A DNA stretch of 64,000 nt from Algoriphagus aestuarii (GCA_017051695.1 JAFIDK010000007.1:62001-126000), one strand, 5' to 3'. Shown: positions 8,985-17,925, numbered from the stretch's first letter. Made by a program: numbers and translations. Notes: generated by a model not told the origin, from the sequence alone.

Positions 8985-9012
8985 GTTAACACACGTTAAC
9001 ACTGCTTAACTC
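8985..9012. promoter_or_regulatory. Triple direct repeat, candidate response-regulator binding site
   Basis: GTTAACAC (8985-8992), GTTAACAC (8995-9002) and CTTAACTC (9005-9012) are spaced exactly 10 bp apart, one helical turn. They lie in the 112-bp gap between the divergent two-component operon and the GLPGLI operon. Tandem direct repeats at this period are typical of OmpR/PhoB-type regulators binding head to tail. The assignment to the neighbouring regulator is an inference. Confidence 0.55.
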
Positions 9013-9058
9013 AGTTGTTTGGCTTGTTTTTATTGGTTTGTGTCAAAGAAAATAGACT

Positions 9059-9889
9059 ATGAAAACCAGAATTTTACTACTCGCCTTTATTGCCTTCATG
9101 AGTTTTGTTGGGACTACTTTTTCCCAAGGATTAACCGGAAGAGCCTATTACAAATCATCCTCCAATATCAAGTTTTCCATGGACAGCAGCAAGATGGCTC
9201 CAGAAGTGATGGCTGATTTACAAAGACAACTTAAAAAGCAGATGGAAAGAGAATACATACTTTCTTTCAATCAGGGAGAATCCAATTGGAAGCAAGCTGA
9301 AAGCTTAGGTGCTGGTCCGGCTACAGCTTCATCTGGTGGTGCGAGCATCGTGATCAATACGGGAAGCAGTGATTTGGTTTTGTATAAAAATCTGGCTGAA
9401 CAAACTTACCTGAAAGAAGAGGATCTAATGGGAAGAGAGTTTCTGGTAAAGGACAATTTGAATCTTTATGATTGGGAACTTACTGGAGAGACAAAGAAGA
9501 TAGGCAACTATGAATGTCAGAAAGCTACCTATTCAAAAATCGTGGATAGTAAGCGTTTTTCTACCGGCATGGAAGAAATGGAAGTCGTGAAAGATACTGT
9601 TCAGGTAGTGGCTTGGTTCACTTCGCAAATCCCAGTTAGCCATGGACCTTCTGAATTTTGGGGCTTGCCAGGACTGATTTTAGAACTTCAGAATAATGGA
9701 AGTACACTGATTGCCGAAAAAATTGTGTTGAATCCAGAGGAGGCAGTGGAAATAATTGTGCCTAATAAGGGCAAAGAGATGAGTAGTGAGGAATATCGTG
9801 CCCTTGCAGATGAAAAAATGCAGGAGATGATGAAGAAATATTCCGGCAAATCAGGAGAACATCAGATGACCATCAAAATCGGAAATTGA
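9059..9889 (+). CDS. GLPGLI family exported protein
   Basis: Members of this Bacteroidota family are secreted proteins of unknown function, usually encoded beside an outer-membrane beta-barrel/TonB-receptor-like gene. The family signature is visible as FWGLPGLILEL at about residues 200-210. Residues 1-22 are a signal peptide ending in TFSQ, and the rest is predicted to be mostly beta. The gene is 29 bases upstream of such a barrel gene in the same direction, which fits the known pairing. It lies divergent from a two-component system and downstream of three direct repeats, so stress- or signal-dependent expression is plausible. Confidence 0.88.
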   Translation: MKTRILLLAFIAFMSFVGTTFSQGLTGRAYYKSSSNIKFSMDSSKMAPEVMADLQRQLKKQMEREYILSFNQGESNWKQAESLGAGPATASSGGASIVINTGSSDLVLYKNLAEQTYLKEEDLMGREFLVKDNLNLYDWELTGETKKIGNYECQKATYSKIVDSKRFSTGMEEMEVVKDTVQVVAWFTSQIPVSHGPSEFWGLPGLILELQNNGSTLIAEKIVLNPEEAVEIIVPNKGKEMSSEEYRALADEKMQEMMKKYSGKSGEHQMTIKIGN

Positions 9890-9918
9890 TTTCTAGAAAC
9901 TCCGAAAACTAAACCAAC

Positions 9919-12603
9919 ATGAAATTAATTTTTAGAAATATCGCAGGGGCGATCCTCCTGTCCCTGCTTTCCTTTGCTTCTTTTTCCCAGACCAAAAACT
10001 TGACAGGGCAAGTGCTTGATTCTTTGAATCAACCAATCAGCTACGCCAATGTCGTTGCGGTCAACCAAACAACCCAAAAGATAGGAGCTTTTGCCATCAC
10101 CAATGGAGAAGGTAGATTTAAGCTTGCTCTTGTTCCAGGGTCTGAATATTTACTTCGGATTTCATTTGTAGGCTTTAAGCAATTTGAGCAAGTAATAACA
10201 GATTGGTCCGTCGATAAACCGATCCAGGTGATCCTGACCAATGACGAAACGATGCTAGATCAGATCGAAGTGGTTTCTGAACTTCCTGTCACCATGCAAG
10301 GCGATACGTTGACATACAAAACGGATGCTTTTACAACTGGGACCGAAAGGAAGCTAAAAGACGTTTTGGAGAAGCTCCCGGGTTTTGAAATTGATGAGGA
10401 TGGTGGAGTAAAAGTCCAAGGAAAGAAAGTGGACAAAGTGATGGTGGACGGGAAGAACTTTTTTGATGGAGATACCAAATTGGCTACTAAAAACCTTCCG
10501 GCAAATGCTGTGGATCGCGTCCAGGTATTAAAGAATTTCAATGAAGTGGCGCCAGTGAGAGGCTTGGATACTGATGAGTCCTTGGCCTTGAATATTCAGT
10601 TAAAAGATGGAAAGAAGAAACTGGTTTTTGGCGATTTGACAGCAGGTGGTGGACCAAAGGAGCGGTATTTAGGTCATGCCAATGCGTTCTACTATTCTCC
10701 AAAGTTGAATCTGAATTTGATTGCTGATGGAAATAATGTCGGAGAACTTCCTTTCACCTTGCAGGATTATTTTCGATTTAGTGGAGGAATGGGAGGGCTT
10801 ACCAATAGAACAGGAACTTCTATTTCTATGAGTAGCGAAGATATGGGAATCCCCATGGCTCAGCGAAACAATGCCGCTTCTTTGGAGACAGCCTTGGGAG
10901 CTTTGAATTTGAATTATCATCCAAGTTCAAAATGGAGGCACTCAGGTTTTGTCATAGGTTCTACTTCAAAGAATAAATTGGGCAGCATTTCTCAAAGAAC
11001 CTACTTAAGAAGCGATGAGAACCAGCAGGAAACCCTAAGTTCTGCAAGTACCGTGGAAAACAGCTCAGGTTTAATGAAGTACGCGGTGACTTATACTCCC
11101 AAAGAGGAAACCTATGTCAAATATTCAGTTTTCGGAAAGCTCGCGGATATTCAAAATAGAAATTTAATGGACTCTGATTTTGGAAGTATTCGGCAGCAAA
11201 TAAATAATTTCCAAACCAGAAGACCGTATAGTGTACAGCAAAAGGCGGAATGGTATCATGCGCCTTCAGAAAAAAGGGTGTTCTCCATGGAGTTTAATTG
11301 GGAGAAAAAATATCAGGATCCCTTATATGATCTGACAACGAATCAAAAGCCTTTCATGGGTGTGCTTCCCATTCTTGATCAGGAAAATTATCGATTCCTG
11401 CAGCAGCAGGAAATTCACTCCAGAACTTTGGAGGGATCATTTAACTATTATCATATTCTGAATGCGACTAACCATTTGAATTGGAGTCTGGGCTATTCCG
11501 ATACTAGACAGGAAATGATTTCTGATCTGAATCAGATTTTACCAAGTGCCCACGAATCCTATGCAGAGTTTGAGAATGATAACCAGTTTGGTATTCAGGA
11601 TTTGTCCCTGGGGATGACTTACAAAACCAAATGGAAAGACTTTATTTTGAGTCCTTCACTTTTTGCGCATCGCTATTCTTGGCAAGACCAGCAATTTGAA
11701 GATGAGTTGACCCAACAAAAGACGCTTTTGCTACCTGGGATGTATGCCAAATGGGCAATAAAATCGAATAAGTCTTTGACTTATAGATTTCAGACCACAG
11801 CCAATTTCATGGATATTCAGAAACTGGCGAAAGGTTATATCATTCAGGATTATAATTCGATTTTTACTGGAAACCGGATGCTGGAAAATGGGTTGTTTAC
11901 CAATCATTCTTTGAATTACAGCCATTATGATTTCTTTTCTTCTGTTAGTTTATACGGGTCATTAAATTGGCAGCGAAAGAGAAATGATATTGTCAATACC
12001 ACAGATTTTCAAGGGATTAATAGGTTTTTGACAGTTATGAATATTACTCCAATCAATGAAAGTTTAAACGGGAATCTGAGTTTTGATAAGAAATTCAACA
12101 CATTTAAAGTCACTGCAAGTGGGCAATGGAATTCATTTACCACGAATAACCTGATCAATGATGCAGTAAACCAAAACAAGCAATTTTCTCAAACCTATAA
12201 CATGAAGGCTACGACCACGTTTTTCAAAAAAGTAGAGGTTGATTTTGGCTATACTTTTTCCACCAACAGCTATAATGGATTAAACTCCCAAAACACCTTC
12301 AATACACATACTCCAAAGTTTGAAGTGGATTGGGATATCTGGAAAGGTTTGAAATTGAACGCAGATTATGCGTTTAATACCTATAAAAATACCGGAGCTG
12401 GAACGCAAAGTGATTTTGATTTTCTCAATGCATTTTTGAGCTATCAGGGAAAATCCAGCCCCTGGGAATTCAGATTTACCGTTTGGAATATTCTGGACAC
12501 TCGATCAATTCGAAGAGATAGCTTTAACGATAACTTGATCAGTACTTACTCTTATTTGGTTCAACCGAGATACGGACTATTCACCATCAAATGGGATATT
12601 TAA
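9919..12603 (+). CDS. Outer-membrane beta-barrel protein with carboxypeptidase-like regulatory domain (TonB-receptor-like)
   Basis: After a signal peptide (residues 1-23, ending SFSQ) comes a carboxypeptidase-D-type regulatory domain (about 27-110, with GEGRFKLALVPG). Next is a plug-like region (about 120-225) containing the LKDVLEKLPGFEID and VMVDGKNFFDGD motifs typical of this group. The remaining roughly 650 residues are beta-barrel strands ending in the aromatic-rich FTIKWDI. It is 894 residues long. The protein probably forms a functional pair with the GLPGLI protein. The substrate or partner, and whether TonB is needed, are not visible. Confidence 0.85.
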   Translation: MKLIFRNIAGAILLSLLSFASFSQTKNLTGQVLDSLNQPISYANVVAVNQTTQKIGAFAITNGEGRFKLALVPGSEYLLRISFVGFKQFEQVITDWSVDKPIQVILTNDETMLDQIEVVSELPVTMQGDTLTYKTDAFTTGTERKLKDVLEKLPGFEIDEDGGVKVQGKKVDKVMVDGKNFFDGDTKLATKNLPANAVDRVQVLKNFNEVAPVRGLDTDESLALNIQLKDGKKKLVFGDLTAGGGPKERYLGHANAFYYSPKLNLNLIADGNNVGELPFTLQDYFRFSGGMGGLTNRTGTSISMSSEDMGIPMAQRNNAASLETALGALNLNYHPSSKWRHSGFVIGSTSKNKLGSISQRTYLRSDENQQETLSSASTVENSSGLMKYAVTYTPKEETYVKYSVFGKLADIQNRNLMDSDFGSIRQQINNFQTRRPYSVQQKAEWYHAPSEKRVFSMEFNWEKKYQDPLYDLTTNQKPFMGVLPILDQENYRFLQQQEIHSRTLEGSFNYYHILNATNHLNWSLGYSDTRQEMISDLNQILPSAHESYAEFENDNQFGIQDLSLGMTYKTKWKDFILSPSLFAHRYSWQDQQFEDELTQQKTLLLPGMYAKWAIKSNKSLTYRFQTTANFMDIQKLAKGYIIQDYNSIFTGNRMLENGLFTNHSLNYSHYDFFSSVSLYGSLNWQRKRNDIVNTTDFQGINRFLTVMNITPINESLNGNLSFDKKFNTFKVTASGQWNSFTTNNLINDAVNQNKQFSQTYNMKATTTFFKKVEVDFGYTFSTNSYNGLNSQNTFNTHTPKFEVDWDIWKGLKLNADYAFNTYKNTGAGTQSDFDFLNAFLSYQGKSSPWEFRFTVWNILDTRSIRRDSFNDNLISTYSYLVQPRYGLFTIKWDI

Positions 12604-12643
12604 GTAGAAGGCGAACAGTTTGATAGAATTTAACCAAACAGGT

Positions 12644-13105
12644 TTAATCTAAAATAGCTATACCCGCAGCTGCCACTATTCCATCTTGGGCTGAGGTAGC
12701 GCCTGATATACCTATTGACCCGATACAAACGCCATCCTTGAAAATAGGAAGTCCTCCTTCTATGGCAATTGCATTAGGAAGAGTTGCTATTCTTCCCCCA
12801 CCTTCATTTTTCATGGCCTCTTCAAAAACTTTGGTAGGTCTTTTGAAGTAAACCGCAGATTTTGCTTTGGCAATTGCCACATCAATACTCCCAATCTGAA
12901 CGCCATCCATTTTGCGAAGTGAAATAAGGTTGCCACCTCCATCTAAGATTACTATTACCATATTCCATCCTTCTTCTATTGCTTTTTGCTGGGCTGCATC
13001 AGAAATCAAGGAGGCAGTTTCAAAATTTAGAAAAGGCTGAGTTTGGCTTTTAGAAATGCTGGTTAATGATAAAAAAACCAAGAGAAAAAAGACTAAATTT
13101 TTCAT
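12644..13105 (-). CDS. Exported GlcG/HbpS-family (DUF336) protein
   Basis: The family folds as a small alpha/beta domain; members bind haem (HbpS) or occur with glycolate metabolism genes (GlcG). Residues 1-20 form a signal peptide. The family-typical segments are all present: MVIVILDGGGNLISLRKMDG, the AKAKSAVYFKRPT helix, and GGLPIFKDGVCIGSIGISG followed by the AAAGIAIL end. At 153 residues it has the normal length plus a signal. It converges with the beta-barrel gene and stands alone on its strand. Function in the periplasm is uncertain; haem or cofactor binding is a family-based guess. Confidence 0.85.
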   Translation of the reverse strand: MKNLVFFLLVFLSLTSISKSQTQPFLNFETASLISDAAQQKAIEEGWNMVIVILDGGGNLISLRKMDGVQIGSIDVAIAKAKSAVYFKRPTKVFEEAMKNEGGGRIATLPNAIAIEGGLPIFKDGVCIGSIGISGATSAQDGIVAAAGIAILD

Positions 13106-13214
13106 GACAATAAGAATTAATGTGAAAATCTAAGTTACTGAATTTTTGAACCTTTGAGAGAATCTCTTAAATTGATCAAATGCAATTAATTATACCTAAT
13201 CTAAATTAAATTAT

Positions 13215-14318
13215 ATGAAGATTTTTTCTAGAAGAGATTCTCTAAAAACTTTATCTCTCGCGACGGGAGCAAGTTTGGTTTCCCCCTTTAGTTTGTTTGC
13301 AAATTCAAAACTTCCTAAAAGGGACAAACTAGGAGTCGCACTAGTTGGGTTGGGATATTATAGTACTGATTTATTGGCGCCGGCTTTGCAGCAGACAGAA
13401 AACTGTTATCTCGCAGGCATTGTAACAGGGAGTCCATCTAAGATTCCAGTATGGCGAGGGAAATACAATATCCCGCTGGCAAATGTTTACAATTATGAAA
13501 ATTTTGATTCGATCGCTGATAACCCTGAAATAGATGTGGTGTATGTAGTCTTACCTCCGTCTATGCACAAGGAATATGTGATTTGGGCTGCAAAGGCTGG
13601 GAAGCATGTTTGGTGTGAAAAACCAATGGCTGTCACTGCTGAAGAATGTCAAGCTATGATCGATGCCTGTAAAGAGAATGGCGTAAAGTTGTCTATCGGT
13701 TACCGGTGTCAGCATGAACCTAATACGATCGCGTATCAAGAAATAGTGGACAATAAAAAGTTGGGCAATGTATTACAAGTAGACTGTGCTGCAGGCTATA
13801 GAGAAGGTAGAACGGACCATTGGAAGCAAAAACGTGAAATGGGTGGAGGAGTGATTTATGATATGGGGGTTTACTCCATCCAAGGAGCAAGATTAGGTAC
13901 GGGCATGGAGCCTATCGCTGTCAAAGCTGCAAAAGTATGGGCTGAGCGTCCAGAAATCTATAAAGATGGATTAGGAGAAGTGGTTGAAGCCCAATTGGAG
14001 TTTCCAAATAACGTAATAGCCACCATAAAAACTTCATTTTTTGAGAATATGAATTTCCTGAACATTCAATGTGAAAAAGGAAAAATTGAAATGGCACCTT
14101 TCTCAGGATACAATGGAAACAAAGGGACAAGTCCATTGGGAGAAATCAACTTTCCCTATCAGGTTCCTAGCCAACAGGCTTTTCAGATGGATCATGATTC
14201 CAAGTCAATCCTTGATAACGAACCGGTGCTAGTACCTGGTGAAGAAGGGTTAAGGGACATTCGAGTTGTGCAAGCAATTTTGAAATCAGCCGAAACCGGG
14301 ATGCGGGTATCGCTCTGA
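13215..14318 (+). CDS. Gfo/Idh/MocA-family oxidoreductase with twin-arginine signal
   Basis: The family uses tightly bound NAD(P) to oxidise or reduce sugars and related polyols; some members (GH109) cleave glycosides by a redox mechanism. The N-terminus SRRDSLKTLS followed by a hydrophobic segment is a Tat signal, so a folded, cofactor-loaded enzyme is exported. The Rossmann motif VALVGLGYYS is at about 40-49, and the family Lys motif is in WCEKPMAV near residue 135. The protein is 367 residues long. It is a single-gene unit closed by a strong terminator. With its exported relative at 15578-16672 and the cytochrome c between them, it fits periplasmic sugar redox chemistry, but the substrate is unknown. 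Confidence 0.9.
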   Translation: MKIFSRRDSLKTLSLATGASLVSPFSLFANSKLPKRDKLGVALVGLGYYSTDLLAPALQQTENCYLAGIVTGSPSKIPVWRGKYNIPLANVYNYENFDSIADNPEIDVVYVVLPPSMHKEYVIWAAKAGKHVWCEKPMAVTAEECQAMIDACKENGVKLSIGYRCQHEPNTIAYQEIVDNKKLGNVLQVDCAAGYREGRTDHWKQKREMGGGVIYDMGVYSIQGARLGTGMEPIAVKAAKVWAERPEIYKDGLGEVVEAQLEFPNNVIATIKTSFFENMNFLNIQCEKGKIEMAPFSGYNGNKGTSPLGEINFPYQVPSQQAFQMDHDSKSILDNEPVLVPGEEGLRDIRVVQAILKSAETGMRVSL

Positions 14319-14343
14319 CCTTCAATTATATTACTATTTCCTG

Positions 14344-14376
14344 CCGCCCTAATTTCGATTCGGGCGGTTTTTTTTT
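14344..14376 (+). terminator. Rho-independent terminator
   Basis: CCGCCC (14344-14349) pairs with GGGCGG (14362-14367), with an additional inner AAT/ATT pairing around a TTCG loop, followed by nine T. It terminates the Gfo/Idh/MocA gene. Confidence 0.88.
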
Positions 14377-14584
14377 CGGATTTAAAAAACTAAAAATAAT
14401 ACAATGATAAATTGAAAATTTATATTTAACTTTTTGGACACTAAAAAATTGTTATTCAAGTAGTTGAAACTGTTTTTTGGCAATTTTATTTTTTTAAGCT
14501 TGTTTCAGGTTGGATTTTTTAAAGACTGAAGTTGAGTGCCATTCCGAGTGTTAGAAATTTATTAACCATCAATATAAAATAGGC

Positions 14585-15565
14585 ATGAAAAAAGTATTGA
14601 AATTTTTCGGATGGATTGTTGGCATCATTGTCATTCTCGTTTTGTGTTTTGTAAGCTTTGTATTCCTTAAATGGGATCAAACCTATGAAGCTCCATATCC
14701 CGAGCTAAGCGCCACAACAGATTCCACCATGATAGCAAGGGGCAAGTATTTGGTTTATGGTCCGGCCCATTGTTCTGTTTGTCATAACTCCATTGATAAA
14801 ATGGAAGCCTTGGAGCGTGGAGAAATGCTTCCTTTGGCAGGGGGGATGGAATTCGTATTTGAGCCTGGAACCCTAAGATCAAGAAATTTGACCCCCGATG
14901 AAGAAACTGGGATTGGGAAATTGACAGATGCTGAAATTGCGAGAGTGATGCGATATTCAGTTGGTGCAGATGGCCGTCCTCTTTTTCCTTTGATGCCCTT
15001 CCAAAACATGTCGGACAGTGATGTGATTTCCATTATTTCCTATTTGCGTTCGCAGGAAAAGGTTAAAAATGAAATCAAACCAAGTGAATATTCTTTTTTA
15101 GGTAAGGCAATATTGGCTTTAGGTATGATTAAACCTGAAGGTCCAAGTGAAACTCCTCCAAAATCCATTGCCGTGGAGCCAACTCCGGTCTATGGAAAGT
15201 ATCTTGCAAATTCTGTTGCAAACTGTGTCGGTTGCCATTCTCCAAGAGATCTCATGAGTGGGGCATTTACAGGTCCTAAGTTTAGTGGAGGCCTGATATT
15301 AGAAGATGTGCCTGGTGCACCTTTTATCACACCTAATTTAACTCCTGACCCAGAAACAGGAGTGATGGCTAATTGGACCGAAGAAGCTTTTATAGAAAGA
15401 TTCAGGGCTGGAAAAGTATACGAATACACCCCGATGCCTTGGGCTAGTTTTGGCAATATGAGTGACGTGGATTTAAAAGCCTTATATAGTTACATCATGT
15501 CACTTGAACCTGTGTCAAATAAAGTTGTCAATACACCTTATATGGTGGAGGCAGAAGGAAAGTAA
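14585..15565 (+). CDS. Membrane-anchored dihaem cytochrome c
   Basis: This is an electron carrier in or at the membrane with its haems in the periplasm. An uncleaved N-terminal helix (about 9-28) is followed by two cytochrome c domains, with CSVCH at 63-67 and CVGCH at 214-218. Each domain has a following Met-containing segment that could give the sixth ligand (LMPFQNMSD and PMPWASFGNMSD). It resembles the cytochrome subunits of alcohol/gluconate dehydrogenase complexes, but with two rather than three haem sites. It could accept electrons from the GMC dehydrogenase encoded at 2565-4262; this is an inference because the genes are 10 kb apart. The 266-base gap before it is A+T-rich and shows no gene. 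Confidence 0.88.
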   Translation: MKKVLKFFGWIVGIIVILVLCFVSFVFLKWDQTYEAPYPELSATTDSTMIARGKYLVYGPAHCSVCHNSIDKMEALERGEMLPLAGGMEFVFEPGTLRSRNLTPDEETGIGKLTDAEIARVMRYSVGADGRPLFPLMPFQNMSDSDVISIISYLRSQEKVKNEIKPSEYSFLGKAILALGMIKPEGPSETPPKSIAVEPTPVYGKYLANSVANCVGCHSPRDLMSGAFTGPKFSGGLILEDVPGAPFITPNLTPDPETGVMANWTEEAFIERFRAGKVYEYTPMPWASFGNMSDVDLKALYSYIMSLEPVSNKVVNTPYMVEAEGK

Positions 15566-15577
15566 TCTAGCCGAATT

Positions 15578-16672
15578 CTATTTCAGGAAAATGGTTTTGT
15601 GGGTTATGGAGCTTTCTACAGCTGCTTCCAGGATTTCCACTACGATTAGATTGTTTTCAGCCGAACTTAAATCAAATGGAGAAAGGGAGATTTCCCCTCG
15701 GATGACAGCTTTAAAGAAAGTAAATGGGTCATCATAAGGAGCTTCCCTTTTTTCAAACTTTAAAGTCTCTTCCTCGAAACCATCGTAGCCTTTTGCCATT
15801 CTCACCCGTAATGTTTTGCCATTATCAGCCAAAAGAGCTCCTGTTAGACCATAGATTTCCATGTCCTTTCTACCAATTGGCCAGTTCCAGGATGGTTCAA
15901 GGATTACTTGGGAATCCTCATACGTAAGAATGATGGTCGCATCGTCATCTACTTTTGGATTGTTTTCAGGTTGTAATTGCTGGGTTACAGCAGTGACAGA
16001 AATCGGTCTTTTGCCATTATGAAGCCAAGTTGATAGGTTGGCTCCATAACATCCAAAATCAATGATAGCCCCGCCGCCATTTAGTTTTGGATCTGTTAGC
16101 CATTCTAAGAATTCTGGACTAACACCTATTTTTTTTGGACCTCGATGTCCATCTCTCACGATAAGTTTCCTCATTGGTCCAATGGTTCCTTCCGAAAGTA
16201 ATTCCTGAGCTTTTTCCACAGAAGGATACCAGGTGGTTTCATAGTTGGTGATCAGATGGATTCCATGTTTTTTGGCCAATTCTGTCATCCTTGTGGCATG
16301 TGCTACACTTACTGCTAAAGGTTTTTCTACCATGACATGGACTCCCTTTGGTGCTGCCGCTTCAACCACAGACAAATGGTCAAATATATTTCCAAATGCG
16401 GTTACTGCTTCCGGCTTAGTTGAAACTAACATTTCTTCCAAATCATCATAAACCAGATCCATCGAAATTCCATACTGTTTGGTCAGTCTTTCTGCTAGTT
16501 CTTTATTGGGTTCGGCTATCCCGACAATTTCTATATCTGCTCTCTTATTGGCATCCAAAATCCATCCTACATGCCCATGGGTCAATCCTGCAACTCCGAC
16601 TCTTAATTTATCCTGTGAAAAAGTCAGTTGGAAAGAACTTAAAAAGATCAATAAAATGAGAAAGTATCGCAT
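15578..16672 (-). CDS. Exported Gfo/Idh/MocA-family oxidoreductase
   Basis: This is an NAD(P)-dependent family member with a Sec-type signal peptide (MRYFLILLIFLSSF..., ending TFSQ). The Rossmann motif VGVAGLTHGHV follows directly, and the EKP motif is in MVEKPLAVS. The frame opens at 16723, but the ATG at 16672 is chosen because it starts the signal. The enzyme lies in the same exported class as the Tat-signalled relative at 13215, but the two share only family features. It converges with the cytochrome c gene, 12 bases apart. The substrate is unknown; a role with keto-sugars in the periplasm is inferred from neighbours. Confidence 0.88.
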   Translation of the reverse strand: MRYFLILLIFLSSFQLTFSQDKLRVGVAGLTHGHVGWILDANKRADIEIVGIAEPNKELAERLTKQYGISMDLVYDDLEEMLVSTKPEAVTAFGNIFDHLSVVEAAAPKGVHVMVEKPLAVSVAHATRMTELAKKHGIHLITNYETTWYPSVEKAQELLSEGTIGPMRKLIVRDGHRGPKKIGVSPEFLEWLTDPKLNGGGAIIDFGCYGANLSTWLHNGKRPISVTAVTQQLQPENNPKVDDDATIILTYEDSQVILEPSWNWPIGRKDMEIYGLTGALLADNGKTLRVRMAKGYDGFEEETLKFEKREAPYDDPFTFFKAVIRGEISLSPFDLSSAENNLIVVEILEAAVESSITHKTIFLK

Positions 16673-16763
16673 GGTTTTCAAGGTTAATTGATTCAAAATT
16701 TGGACAAAAGGGATTGAAAACACAAATGATTTAGTTTAATTAGATTGGATCGTTTATAATAAA

Positions 16764-17324
16764 ATGCTTGATAGGGACAGAATAAAATTGCCATTTCAGT
16801 TCGATGTGCAAAAGCTTCAGAAAGAAGTCGAGGGACTTGACCACATTGGGTGGACAGAGCATTTTGTTAGACATAACTATAAGGGAGATTGGTCCGTCAT
16901 CCCACTGACAGCTCAGGAAGGAAGAAACCATCCCGTCCTAATGGCTTCCGCTATTCCAAATGGTGGTAAATTTATCCCAACACCTTACTTGGCCTTGTGC
17001 CCTTATATTTCATCGGTATTGGAAAGTTTTTTATGTGAAAAGTCATCTGTTCGCCTGATGAAATTAACTCCAGGCTCTGAAATCAAAAGGCATCAGGATT
17101 ACGATTTGGATGAAACAGAGGTAAGAATACATTTACCTGTTTTTACTAATGAGAAGGTGAGTTTTTTAGTAAATGATGTTCCGGTGAAGATGATGGAGGG
17201 GGAATGTTGGTATTTAAGGCTTTCTGATCCCCATCAAGTGGAAAATAAAGGAGATAGTGCAAGAATACACTTGGTTCTTGATTTGGTTTTGAATGACTGG
17301 TTGAAAAGTTATTTGGAGAATTAA
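16764..17324 (+). CDS. Aspartyl/asparaginyl beta-hydroxylase family protein
   Basis: The protein is a 186-residue, signal-free member of the 2-oxoglutarate/Fe(II) dioxygenase-like cupin group. Candidate iron ligands are seen as His-x-Asp in KRHQDYDLDE and a distal His in DPHQVENKG; the Arg in SARIHLVLD could bind 2-oxoglutarate. It is shorter than eukaryotic AspH and lacks other domains. Its target could be an amino-acid side chain or a small molecule. It lies between a divergent oxidoreductase gene and a convergent HExxH protein gene, with no operon partner. Confidence 0.8.
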   Translation: MLDRDRIKLPFQFDVQKLQKEVEGLDHIGWTEHFVRHNYKGDWSVIPLTAQEGRNHPVLMASAIPNGGKFIPTPYLALCPYISSVLESFLCEKSSVRLMKLTPGSEIKRHQDYDLDETEVRIHLPVFTNEKVSFLVNDVPVKMMEGECWYLRLSDPHQVENKGDSARIHLVLDLVLNDWLKSYLEN

Positions 17325-17335
17325 TCCGCTAATGA

Positions 17336-17806
17336 TTATGACCTAATCCATTTTTTCATTTTCGGGAAGCTTTCATATTCGGTTAAATCCATCCAGACTA
17401 GCAATGGCAATCCTCGATAGTGGCCATTGGTAAATTCTTGTATCAACATCTGCGATTCTCCTTTGTATCCTTCTGGATGGAAAACTACTTCAGGAGGCAG
17501 GTCCAGATGTATCAAAGCAGCGTATGTCCAGCACATGACACCCATTTCGTCATCTTGATTAGGGCTTCTATAGTTTTTTACATTTCCAATAATTGTCTCT
17601 TTTTCCTCTGCAGTCATCAAAGCAATATGTCCAGCTTCATGAAGCAAATCCCCTGGATATTTCAGTTTTTCGGGATCATAATAAAGTTGACCACTATCTA
17701 TTTTGAGGCCAGGTAAAAAAGTGTCTTCCTCTAAAGTGGTACCAACCGTCGGAATTCCAATTTCATTTAAAAAGTTGAGAATTTGGGTTTGGTAAGATGC
17801 TGTCAT
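17336..17806 (-). CDS. Uncharacterised protein with HEAGH (HExxH) metal-binding motif
   Basis: I do not recognise a named family. The 156-residue, signal-free protein carries DLLHEAGHIALM at about residues 54-65, the HExxH pattern of zinc metallopeptidases. A glycine after the glutamate-bearing helix is also common in ImmA/IrrE-like proteins. The surrounding fold is small, and no HTH partner or peptidase substrate gene is adjacent. The motif suggests a metal-dependent peptidase or a relic of one. It converges tightly (11 bases) with the hydroxylase-like gene. Confidence 0.65.
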   Translation of the reverse strand: MTASYQTQILNFLNEIGIPTVGTTLEEDTFLPGLKIDSGQLYYDPEKLKYPGDLLHEAGHIALMTAEEKETIIGNVKNYRSPNQDDEMGVMCWTYAALIHLDLPPEVVFHPEGYKGESQMLIQEFTNGHYRGLPLLVWMDLTEYESFPKMKKWIRS

Positions 17807-17925
17807 ATTAAAAATTTTTGATTTTCTAAATTATCGGATTTATCGAAACAAGTAAATGAAATAAAGAGCAATTAATCAAATCAACCATTTTTTAAATTGT
17901 ATTTTAGGAAGAACCAAACAAGACT

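Noticed and set aside
13157-13243. AGAGAATCTCT (13157-13167) upstream of the Tat-signalled oxidoreductase gene and AGAGATTCTCT (13233-13243) inside its start
   Set aside because: The second copy falls within the codons for the twin-arginine signal and the palindromes are short; coincidence is likely.
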